10,598 nt of DNA from Thoreauomyces humboldtii (GCA_027596035.1 JADGJA010000795.1:1-10598); one strand, 5' to 3'. Counted from the stretch's first letter, positions 1-10,113 are shown. Numbers and translations: made by a program. The notes: generated from the sequence alone by a model not told the origin.

Positions 1-46
1 TTCGCGTTTTGCGGGTTTTCCCTCCCGGTGGCCAATCCTGTGTTTA

Positions 47-121
47 AACCCCCCAAACGTGCCCCCTGTGGGGGGTTAATCCACTTTTTTGGCCCCATCC
101 CCGCCCCCCCCCCCCCCCCCC
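47..121. repeat. G/C inverted repeat followed by an 18-base C tract
   Basis: The arm AACCCCCC (47-54) is exactly complementary to GGGGGGTT (70-77). A second C run at 62-66 could pair with the same G run through a three-base loop, so two mutually exclusive hairpins are possible. A perfect GTTTAAAC palindrome (42-49) overlaps the left arm. An uninterrupted run of 18 C follows at 104-121. Homopolymers of this length are unstable in replication and sequencing, so the exact run length is uncertain. Confidence 0.8.
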
Positions 122-229
122 ACTGCGCGGATTCCTTACCAGTGGTATGGTACAGACAGAGCTCGGTTACAGCATACAGTGTACGAGTACTGTACAACCA
201 GGGATGTTTTCCCTTTATTTATTTTTTCC

Positions 230-237
230 TGACGTCA
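230..237. promoter_or_regulatory. CRE-type palindrome TGACGTCA
   Basis: A perfect eight-base TGACGTCA is present. This is the classical target of ATF/CREB-family bZIP factors, which in fungi include Atf1- and Sko1-type stress regulators. It lies about 650 bases upstream of the NUP42-like start codon, far for a compact fungal promoter, and might serve a gene to the left. One octamer can occur by chance; function is inference. Confidence 0.3.
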
Positions 238-888
238 GAAATCCACAATGTTTACAGTTTGGTGTCGGAGATTGAAAAACGATATTTGTACGTACAGACA
301 TGCGCCCGCGCGCCCGTCATCCACATGACATGACGACTGGGCCAACGGCGCTTTTGGCATGTGAAAGACTCGAATGGCCGGCGGTAACCAGGGTCAGGTC
401 GATAACAGCCGCTTGATCCGAGCAAGTTTGGACTCTTTGGAGGTGGTCGGGCTTCGCACTCCCCCCATTCTAGCACTGTGTAGTGCGCGAACCCTTGACT
501 TTCTCCCCGTTTCGAGACGCCGGTAGAGCACCGGTATTCGTGACAGAACACCGGTACCCGTGAAAGGAGAGGCAGGACTGCAGAGGGACACGGAAGGGGG
601 ACCACAAAACATGGAGAAGGGAGAATATCCCAACTATATGATACAAACGTCAAGATCAAATCGCAGGTTCCTTTTTTTGCAAAATTCACATTGGTACAGG
701 CTGCGCAGCAGCAGTTTTCTCCTTACAGCATGGGTTCATTTAGCCATATCGAGTGACATTAGAAATGTGCAGTGCCTTCCTGCAGAACGTACTGACATCT
801 GCTCTTGCGAATTCCCACGCAAACGACGGGACAACGGAAGACGACTGGTCAAGCCCCCCAGTCTCAGTTATTTGACTGTTTGCACGAG

Positions 889-2555
889 ATGCCCGTCTGT
901 TCCTTCTTCCTCAAGGGCAACTGCCGCTTTGGTCAAGCCTGTCGTTACGAACATCCCGGTAGTTATACGATTCATGCATTCTCCACCCACCTCACGCTTC
1001 GCGCTCAATGAACCCTTCCGCCGCTCTGACCTTCTTCGTCATCGAACAGCAGGAGGAGCAGCAGCAGGAGGAGGTGGTCTTGGAGGATTCGGTTCAAGCT
1101 TCGGCAGTCAAGGAAGAGGAGGGGGCTTTAGTCAGGGAGGAGCAGGAGGAGGAGGGGGCTTTGGCGGACAGCAAGCAGGAGCACAGACGCAGCCGGCCGG
1201 AACCATCGAGGCCATTGCGGACGACCTTACAGGACCAGAGTCCATTAAAAGATGGCCTTTGACCACCTATGGAGTGGAGTCGGTCAACCTGCTGCCGGGA
1301 ATGGACTTCTCCATGGAAGAGTATCGGTGGGAGTTTTACAATGACCTGAAGATGACGGGAAACACCAACACCGCCGTAAGAGGACATGCCCTTCCTTTTT
1401 CAGCCTATCCTTGCTCGATCCTCATGCCCTTCGTCCGTCCATCAGTTGCTAAGGGTCGGACAGATGGTCAGCGCGGTGGATCAGAGGAAACGAGAGATCG
1501 CATCGAACCCAGCGTTGGCATACCAGCAGGCGCAGTCGTTGAGAGGCAGTGCACCCTCTTCTTCTAGCGCAGTTGGTGCGGCAACATCAATAGCGAAGTC
1601 TGCTTTTGGAAGCGGCATCGGCGGAGGGACGGGATCAACGTTCGGAGGCAGCGGCACGGGATCTGCCTTTGGAAGCGGCACTACAAGCTCAGCAGCCTTC
1701 GGTGCAGGCACTCCTTCGACTTTCGGTCGTACCACAACCGCCAGCGCGTTCGGTGCTGCTGCAGCCACTCCCGTCTTCGGACAATCCGCTGCGGCATCCG
1801 CTTTCGGACAGGGTGCAGCTCAACCGTTGTTTGGATCCTCATCGTTTGGTCGGCCGGCTTCAACTACCGCCAGCGTGTTCGGTCAGCAGCAGGCTGCTAC
1901 CAGCGTCTTCGGACAGACGTCTAACCCCTCCGCGTTCGGTCAGCAGCCCGCCGCTGCGAGCGTCTTTGGACAGACAGCCACTCCTTCCGCACTTGGACAA
2001 TCCGCGTTCGGTCAGCAGCAGGCTGCTGCGAGCGTCTTCGGACAGACGGCTACTCCCTCTGCGTTCGGTCAAGCGGCGCCGCAGAGCGTGTTTGGGCAAA
2101 AGCCTGCAATCTCGGCCTTTGGACAAGCAGCTCCCACCAGCGCTTTCGGTCAGCCCGCTCCTACAACTTCCGCCTTTGGCCAAGCTGCTCCAGCTACAAG
2201 CGCTTTCGGTCAGCCTGCTCCTGCTGCGAGTGTCTTCGGCCAAGCTGCAGCTCCGAGTGCTTTCGGTCAGACGCCTGCAAAAACCAGCGCGTTCGGACAG
2301 TCGGCCTCATCCGCCTTCGGACAAGTTCAACCCGGCGCTTTCGGTCAAGCGAACCCTGCGGCGTTCGGTCAGACGTCTACCTCCTCATTTGGACAAGCTT
2401 CGATCACGGGTTCTGGGGCTGGGACCCCGCAAGCACCTGTTATGACGGCCGAAGAGCAAGCTGAGATATCCCCTGAGGATCTCGCTGCTTTCATGGCTCC
2501 AAAGTTCGAGTTCGGAAAGATCCCAATGGTGGTGCCACCCATGAGCGTTCGTTGA
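889..2555 (+). CDS. NUP42: NUP42-like FG nucleoporin with N-terminal CCCH zinc finger
   Basis: This is a nuclear pore FG nucleoporin of the cytoplasmic face; the family binds the mRNA export factor Gle1 and helps activate the helicase Dbp5. Model: exons 889-958, 1050-1375 and 1446-2555, giving 501 residues. Codons rejoin in phase (phase 1, then phase 0). Residues 4-22 form a C-x7-C-x5-C-x3-H finger (C4, C12, C18, H22) that closely resembles the start of vertebrate NUP42, which fixes the start codon. A Gly-rich stretch follows, then a linker (about 75-132) with WPL-x-YG and MDFSMEEYRWEF, as I recall from fungal family members. Exon 3 holds a short helix (VDQRKREI), then 29 xFG motifs, mostly SAFGQ or SVFGQ. 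The C-terminal SPEDLAAF...FEFGKIP matches the family's Gle1-binding tail. The usual length of the fungal family is similar. An upstream in-frame ATG at 805 is less likely. Intron 2 has other in-phase acceptors, so the exon 3 start could shift. Confidence 0.9.
959..1049 (+). other. NUP42-like intron 1 with CAGCAG tandem acceptor
   Basis: The donor is GTAGTT and the acceptor is the first CAG of CAGCAG, 91 nt in all, with a CTGAC branch-like motif near 1026. It splits a codon after its first base (G plus CA gives Ala). Using the second CAG, three bases on, also keeps frame and drops one Ala. The intron falls directly after the zinc finger, so the finger is a single 70-nt exon. Confidence 0.8.
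1376..1445 (+). other. NUP42-like intron 2
   Basis: The donor GTAAGA follows an intact Ala codon (phase 0). I chose the acceptor CAG ending at 1445 (70 nt) because the joined protein then runs from NTNTA into LLRVGQMVSAVDQRKREI, which resembles the conserved helix of the family. Other phase-0 CAG acceptors end at 1403 (28 nt, probably too short to splice) and at 1463. Confidence 0.65.
1575..2400 (+). repeat. FG-repeat array, mainly S-A/V-FGQ units
   Basis: The encoded region has 29 xFG motifs in about 270 residues. From about 1770 on, nearly all are FGQ, separated by 6-12 residues rich in Ala, Pro, Ser and Thr. One unit has degenerated to SALGQ. The DNA repeats as well, with recurring words such as TTCGGTCAG and TTCGGACA. 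Such arrays bind transport receptors. The DNA-level similarity suggests recent unit duplication and makes length variation between strains likely. Confidence 0.9.
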
Positions 2556-2711
2556 TGACTCTTTAGCACATGTTTCTCGCGTTTTCCAAGCGCCATCAAT
2601 ATTAATATTTTTGGGATTACTTGGATTGAGGGGTATATATCCCTCGGAAAGCCGGATCAACAGCGGGGTGTTCCCACACAAGTCCTCATATTTCACCATG
2701 TCCACATCACA
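2556..2711. other. Convergent 3' region of NUP42-like and unknown genes
   Basis: Only 156 bases separate the two stop codons, so both 3' UTRs and polyadenylation signals must lie here or overlap the opposite gene. The region holds the palindrome AATATTAATATT at 2598-2609, followed by a short T run, and GGGTATATATCCC around 2631-2643. The A/T island could act as an efficiency element for polyadenylation on both strands. No canonical AATAAA is seen. Confidence 0.5.
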
Positions 2712-4670
2712 TCAAACCGTCAGAGCGCCCGGCATCTCCGCAAAAGGAGTCAGACTATGAACAGCTCCGGACGCACCGCCTTTCCTCCCTCTCGATAGCG
2801 TTGCGACCACCGGCACCCTCCCGACACCTGTCCGCGCGCGGTGCGTTGCGGCTGTAGGGATCCGAATGCTGATCTTCGAGAACGACGGTGCAGTCGTGGC
2901 TCTCGGGATTCCTCCTAGCGTCTGCTGCTGCTGCTGCTGCTGCTGCTGTCGTATCGTCAGCGGTTTCGAAACCACGGGTCCTTCCTCGGTCGACAGCGAT
3001 CCCGACGTGGATCCCGCTGGTGCAGTTTTCGGCGGCTTTGCGATCCCGTTGTCGATCTTCTCCCCAGGACCATCGCCATTGGAACCACCACCGCCGCCAC
3101 CACCCGTACCGGGAATACCGGCACCGCCGATGCCATTGGAACCCGCGACGTTCGAGGTCGGCGCGGTCTCCTCCCACGCCGAAGCGTAGCGAGGTCGATT
3201 GCTGGGAACGTGTTTCCTGAGCCGGGTAGCTGGAAGCACCAAGCACTGACGGACCACCTCCTCCTGTTCCGGGGCTCCCAGAGTCGGATCCTTGGATGTC
3301 TCATCCCACAGCTTCCTCACGAACTCGGCCGTATCCTTCCTCCCGACCGTGCGAGGCACGGACCTCGGTCGATCTCGGTCCCCCTGCTTCCATCTCGGGT
3401 TACTGGGATGTCGATGTTGGGACGGAGACGGACGATGGGGAGATCGAGATCTTTCGATGGAAGAAGATCGTTCGAGGACGGAGACCCTGTTCCTCCACCT
3501 CGTCACGGCGTGTCCTTCTTCGGCTATCACGTCGATGCAGATCCGGAGGGCGGAGGTCAGGCTTTGGATCTGTTGGTTCAGGGCGAAGGTCTGGGCTGTC
3601 ACGGATTGGGACGCTGCGTCGGGATGGCCCGGGACTTGTCGGTTTCCTCCTCGTCCGTAGGCGTCGCTGCCGCTTCCTTTCCTCCGACGGGCTACGGATC
3701 GGGAGTTGGGGTTGGCCCCTGGTTGGGCTTGCGATTGATGTTGGGGTTGCGATTGGTGGGCGGCGGCTTGGGCTTGCGTGTGGGTGTCGCCTCCTGTTTG
3801 CAGCATGTGGGAGAGGTTTGGGAGGAGACGGGGCAGGTAGGAGGATGGGACGGGTGGACTGCTGTGAACAGATTTGCGCGGGGTTCAGAAACACAGGAAA
3901 TCCGCAGATGACTGGTATGGATTCATTTGCACCCCAAACCTTTTGCAACGGTCTCTCCATCCAGCGTCCGCTTCCCCCAACGCTACTCCTAGGTTCGTGG
4001 GTGGATCGAAAGGTTTCGTGGCTGCGACCACGGAAGCTGCCGACAGGATCCTCGCCTTTGTCAGCGGGAGTGTGTCGGGTCTCCGGGAAGTCAACGCAGG
4101 TTCGGATTCGGGTTCCCGAAGTGGAGACTGAGCTGGCGCTGTGATGGGACGAGACGGCCCGCTACTGGCATCGCGAACTTGAGAAACGAATCGAGAAACA
4201 GTTCGGGGTCAACCAACGGAAGCTACCGCTGCGTTCTCGACACCTTCAGACAGCGTGTCTCTCTCACCATTCTCGCAATGAAAGCACTTCACCCCCGGCT
4301 CACCAGGCGCGGGACCCAATCGACTTCCGATCTGAGGTCGAGCACTACCAGCCCTACTATCCCTCCTCTCTCCCGCCCCCGTCATTCCCGCTCTACTGTC
4401 TCTCCTATCGCCCACACCCGCTCTGCTGTCTCTCCTCGCACTTCCGGCCCTGTCGTTGTTGGCCTTTCCCCCGCGAAGCTCGTCGATGACGCGCAGGGCG
4501 TCGGCGAGCTGGGCGTTCAGCTCGAGCATCTCCCGTCTGTGGGCTGGTGGAGGTGGCGTGGCGGGTCGTGGAAGTGGGGTACGGGTCGCTGCGATGTTAC
4601 GGGTGATGCGAGACGAGGCCGGTTCTTCGCCTTCTCCCGGCATGGGAGCGTCGCTGAAGAAGAAGCTCAT
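2712..4670 (-). CDS. Unrecognised low-complexity protein with coiled coils, RRDSRAG repeats, polyG and polyQ
   Basis: I do not recognise this protein. Model on the minus strand: exons 4670-4268, 4177-3940 and 3861-2712, introns of 90 and 78 nt, total 596 residues; both splits rejoin in phase (1 and 2). Visible in order: acidic/Pro-rich N-terminus starting MSFFFSDAP; a short predicted coiled coil (44-67, with MLELNAQLADALRVIDEL); three RRDSRAG copies (79-108); a CFHC pair (129-132) just before intron 1; a moderately ordered exon 2 (TKARILSAASVVAATKPFDPP); a Gln/Ser/His-rich stretch; a second coiled coil (about 305-345, with LNQQIQSLTSALRICIDVIAEE); an SR-like stretch (SRSPHRPSPSQ); KDTAEFVRKLWDET; G7 (467-473); Q9 (519-527); a basic tail. 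No signal peptide or membrane segment. It is divergent from the RGS gene. The intron 2 donor (GTTTGG) is weak; a GTGTTT donor giving a 33-nt intron is also in phase. A scaffold or nucleic-acid-associated role is only a guess. Confidence 0.6.
2922..2948 (-). repeat. Pure (CAG)9 trinucleotide repeat encoding Q9
   Basis: Nine uninterrupted CTG triplets on the plus strand read as CAG on the coding (minus) strand and encode nine Gln near residue 520 of the unknown protein. All nine codons are CAG with no CAA, which marks a simple-sequence expansion instead of a selected Gln stretch. Length variation between isolates is likely. Confidence 0.9.
4347..4436 (-). repeat. Three RRDSRAG repeats
   Basis: Residues 79-85, 89-95 and 102-108 of the unknown protein read RRDSRAG, with Gly/Ala/Arg-rich spacers. 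The DNA repeats too: a CGCTCTxCTGTCTCTCCT word recurs on the plus strand. Each copy holds R-R-x-S, the classical basophilic (protein kinase A type) phosphorylation consensus. Phosphorylation is inference. Confidence 0.8.
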
Positions 4671-5314
4671 GGTCGACAGCGCACCGAGAGCGGATCAAGA
4701 GGAAAAAGCTCGGTCGGCGGATTGTCGAATGGATTGACGGTTCGTCCGTTGCGAAACTGTACGGAGGAAAAGAAGGAAGGGTATAACCGTACTATCGTCG
4801 ATCTTGCCCTCTACTGATGCGCAAAAGGAATGAGAATGGGAAATGGGACAGCTGCAGAAGGGACAAAGGACAAGGCCTGGTAACGGACGTAAATAGATAA
4901 ATCGCCGAAGACAAAGTGATGATCCCCGACGAAGCCTTCGGCTAAGAGGTGCTTTCAACTCATCCATCCCGACAAAGTGTGCGCCAAGAGGCGCATCCTC
5001 GTAGTGATTGTACCAAGAACCAGGTCCTTTCTGTGCTTAGGTCACTGAGGGCGAAAACTCCGACAAACCATTTCGCTGCCTGGGCAGACACACGAATCCG
5101 CTGGCTCATCCTGATGGTCCTCTCGATCCTCATCCCCGTCTTTTTTATCTTAACGAGCCCTCATTTTTGGCCTCCTTGTTCTCTTCTTTGTTCTCCCGTT
5201 CTGAGAGCTCCCGTCCCCTTCACATCCCGCGGCTCAACAGACTCAGGTCAACCTCTGTCCCCGGCGGAAGCGCTCGCCCATTGTCCATCGCCCTGCGTTT
5301 AGGATCTCCTTTCA
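4671..5314. other. Divergent intergenic region between unknown and RGS genes
   Basis: These 644 bases separate the start codons of two genes on opposite strands, so both promoters are expected here. No gene is supportable. The right half (about 5110-5225) is strongly pyrimidine-rich on the plus strand, with several T runs, as is common upstream of fungal start codons. I see no clear TATA box. Short frames in this stretch have no recognisable content. Confidence 0.6.
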
Positions 5315-7899
5315 ATGTCCAACACAGGAGGCATGAACGAAGATGCAGTCAAAGACATGCTGCTCCCTGAGAACAGGGTAGAGCTCCAACCATTCATCAC
5401 GCCTCTCCGTGGCTCTTTCTTACTTTACATTTACCTTTCCTGCATTAGCGCGCCCTCTTCAAGCACTTTGGACGGTTCCACGCTCACTTGAGTTTGACGG
5501 ATCGACGTCTCAAGCATCGCACGGCCTACAGCACCTTCACCGGCGACGAAGCACTGAAAGCCATCTCTCTCCTCTTCTCCTGCAACAAGGATGTCTCTCA
5601 AGCCCTCTTCCAAGCCTACACCGCCGGTCTGCTCATCCAACCCGTCACCGAGGACGGAGCTCCCGGAAACAGCTACACGTCGAAGGAAGGCGGAGTGCAC
5701 GCCGTGACGCGTAAAGGAAAGTGCGCCGCCGCTGGCGAATTCGACGGACAGGTCGCGTGGGTGGATTGGACGGCCGGGACGGGAGGCGAACCTCCCGTCG
5801 CTCAAGATCTGGCGAAACTCTACGCTCGCTTCGTTGGTGGGTACCCCAACGAGTGGACGGCCGAGAAGGAGAAGCAGGGTCAGAGGAACCCCCATGCCGT
5901 GCTGGCGATCGACCAGGACGCTTACGCCGTCGCTGGAAACAACAACAGTTCCGGATCCTTGGAAGGGGAAGGTGGATCGGGAACGCCGACCACGGGAAGT
6001 CAGCATGGTAGCGATTCCGGTGGGCGTGGAAACGTCGCTGGTACGGCTGGTGCTTCTCCTACGGTCAATGCTGGAAACGTGCACGTCGGGGCCCCGGGTC
6101 TTGTTTCGAACTTCGTGGTGGCTCCTGGCATCGTGGTCAAGGATCGCACACAGCAGCTAAAGACCCACAGTCACACTTTTACCGGAAGTGAAGGCATTGC
6201 TCATCTCCTGAAGCACACGAGCTGCATCACCGTCAAGGAAGCGCTGTCGATCGCCTCCGCTTTTATCTCGCGCGGTTGGATTCAGTGTGTCGACGACCCG
6301 GGCGCCTCGGGTCGTGCGTTCAAAGAGAGCAGCAAGGCTGTCTATCAACTGACCGCAACCGGGGCACAGTTCGCCGGGTGGCCCGAGAGCAAGACGCCTA
6401 CCACGAAGGAGATCACTTTCTTTTCCAAAGAGGGCATCAAGGGACGTCTCCGAAAGATCGCTGGACTGGGCCATGGCAGCGGCAATAGCTCGAACCAGGG
6501 TTCTGCCAACGGATCAGGCACGAGCTCGCAGGGCTTCGCAAGGGATTTCGCGCAGGGTGACGATAATTCTTTAATCTCGAAGGAGAATTTGGACAAGTTC
6601 GAGGAGTTCGTCAAAAAGTCGACCGAGGTCCTCAATTCGGGAAGCGGCAGCGGGGCAGAAATATCTGGTGGTTTCAGCGGTACCGTTAGCGAGAACGAAG
6701 GCACAGCGAACCGCAAACAGATCGGTCGTCGTCAAACCATCGCTCAGACTCCCGCAAACAACGGTGAAAGCTCCGACGGCCCCTTCTCCCCTCTCGCAGG
6801 CTTCCTCAATGCAACGCCCACAAGTACCGTTGCGGCCGACAAGGCGGCTGGACGACGTCCTCGATCCGCCACCATCGGATCGGAAACGCCCAGTCGCTCT
6901 CGTCAGGGATCAACCGTACCCACACCCAGTACCGGAATCGTCTCCAGTGCCTCCCGCACGTCCATCAGCAGCATGTCTTCCACAGCACCTAATTTCTGGG
7001 AGACCGCGAAAGAGACAAACGCGACTCGTCTGACTACCATCCTGCTGATTCCGATCCTGAGAGCCTCGTTCCAGAAATACCTCGCGACCATGTTCTGTCA
7101 GGAAAATTACGACTTCATGGTCGACGTGGAAAGGTTCCGAGTCTCTCACGATGCTTTGCTCCGCACCCTGCAACCATCCGAAATGCTCGACTCGACGTCA
7201 CGCGACGTCGCCATCGTCATTCAGAAGGAAGGAGCGGAAAAAGACAATTCTCGTGGACTGCTCCTCGCCCACGCCGTCGCACTCTACCTGAAGTACGTCG
7301 CCAAAGGTGCACCTTTCGAGCTCAACCTTCCGTCGAGACAGCAGACTCAACTCCGCACCACCATGGAACCCTTCTCCACCTACTTCGAGCTCTTCACGAA
7401 CCAGCTGGACCTGTCCCAGTCGGCTCCCATCGAACCCACGTCCACCGAGTTCCGCTCGGTCGTCAAGAGTCTTCCCGACACGTTCTGGGAGTCTTCCACT
7501 CAGACATCGGACGAGGTGATCAACTCCGGGATGTTCGCACTGGCCGAAGCCCACATCTTCCAGATGGTGGCCGGCGACTCGGTTCCAAAGTTCGGCAAGA
7601 CGGAGCCCTACAAGGTCATGATGCGGAAGCTGTGGGAAGACGGGACGCTCGCCAAAGTGCAGAACGTCGTCCTGGCTGGATCCGTCAACGGAGGAACCTA
7701 CGCGGGACTCGTTTACGTCGGACAGCCTCCGACGACCCAGGCGAGACCTCAAAGCTACGTCGCCGAGGCCGGTGGGGAATCCGGTGCTCAGTACGTTCCA
7801 AGGACGGCTTCCCCTGTCACGGCGGGACCGGCCGTCGGGGAGCGTGCCTCCACCGGTCAGCCTCGGCCGCGACCCAACTCGTATATCGCTGGGATCTGA
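5315..7899 (+). CDS. SST2: DEP-DEP-RGS regulator of G-protein signalling (Sst2/FlbA family)
   Basis: The family accelerates GTP hydrolysis on the G-alpha subunit and so desensitises receptor signalling; its DEP domains anchor it to receptor tails or membrane. Model: exon 1 5315-5377 (21 codons), a 71-nt intron (GTAGAG...TTAG, phase 0), exon 2 5449-7899; 837 residues, in the usual range for the family. DEP1 is about 22-90 (ALFKHFGRFHAHLSLTDRRL, then YSTFTGDEAL). DEP2 is about 246-330 (KTHSHTFTGSEGIAHLL, SRGWIQCV, YQLT). A Ser/Gly/Thr-rich linker follows. The RGS box is about 546-745: ILRASFQKYL, FCQENYDF (E573, N574), the APFELNL Asn (N647), and AEAHIFQMVAGDSVPKF (D731), which match G-alpha contact positions in mammalian RGS4. 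The intervals between these motifs are longer than in RGS4. The C-terminal tail is Pro/Arg/Ser-rich. The first ATG is supported by in-phase splicing; the next ATG six codons on is possible. The exact orthologue name is inference. Confidence 0.92.
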
Positions 7900-9735
<1,836 letters not shown>

Positions 9736-10113
9736 AAGAGAAGGCGTAGTAAGCCCACCGGTGGGCGCACTATGGTTAGATTGCAACAGAATCGGGCGCG
9801 CTCATCACCTTGAGCCATGCTGCAAGCTTCTTCGTGGCGGAGGATCGTGGGGAAACCCGTGGATGTCTTAAGGGACCGATATCAACTGCTGCGCCTCATC
9901 ACATCTCGCCAGAGAAGATAACGGGTACGCGTTCGCAAAAGCACGCAACCTCGCTCCCCCTCCCCCAGAACCATTACGGGTTCGTTCCCTCCGTACATTG
10001 GGGACGGAATGGCACTAACCTTTCAGTCGTCGGCTTTGCCAGCAGAAAAACAAATGGCTCATTCGTCGGTTTCCCAAGGCAACAGTGCAGTCTTGTTACT
10101 TCTCCCGTCACCC
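9736..10113. other. Intergenic region between IDI and DUF599 genes
   Basis: No gene is supportable here. It holds the palindrome at 9753-9766 and C-rich tracts near 9954-9967. A strong acceptor-like sequence CACTAACCTTTCAG ends at 10026; the CTAAC is close to an ideal branch site. Together with GTACGCG near 9925 as a possible donor, this suggests an intron in the 5' UTR, or a short upstream coding exon, of the DUF599 gene. Confidence 0.45.
9753..9766. repeat. Perfect 14-nt palindrome GCCCACCGGTGGGC after the IDI stop
   Basis: The palindrome begins 17 bases after the isomerase TAG, inside the expected 3' UTR. As RNA it could form only a small stem, since a perfect palindrome leaves no natural loop; as DNA it is a symmetric site for a dimeric protein. 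It could also be chance in GC-rich sequence. Confidence 0.7.

Larger units (their letters stand above)
1..888. other. Upstream intergenic region without a supportable gene
   Basis: No reading frame here shows a recognisable domain or a coherent exon chain. The longer frames are arginine-, serine- and proline-rich and look like chance translations. What can be seen: a C18 tract and a nearby G/C inverted repeat in the first 121 bases, a perfect TGACGTCA palindrome at 230-237, a T-rich stretch around 213-228, and two near-identical 15-mers at 529-563. The last few hundred bases probably hold the promoter and 5' UTR of the NUP42-like gene that starts at 889. A short exon of a gene lying to the left cannot be excluded. 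Confidence 0.6.

Noticed and set aside
252..689. Minus-strand open frames of 145 and 79 codons upstream of NUP42-like gene
   Set aside because: Composition is irregular, no motif is seen, and the frames cross the T-rich and repeat segments. A short exon ending in KLARIKRLLST around 394-468 looked more protein-like but has no supporting partner exon.
1386..2555. Reading the FG protein as a separate gene starting at the ATG at 1386
   Set aside because: That ATG lies inside intron 2. Splicing in phase to the CCCH exon and linker gives the complete known NUP42 domain order.
3296..4144. Long plus-strand open frame (282 codons) opposite the unknown gene
   Set aside because: It is Arg/Ser/Gly-rich with no domain, and lies antisense to a chain of minus-strand exons that join in phase and contain coiled-coil heptads. 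GC-rich DNA commonly leaves the opposite frame open.
4148..4230. Plus-strand stretch reading DETARYWHRELEKRIEKQF, which looks like a charged helix
   Set aside because: It follows a stop codon directly, has no start, soon turns into Cys/Pro-rich nonsense and ends. It overlaps exon 2 and intron 1 of the minus-strand gene. I could not link it to other plus-strand exons.
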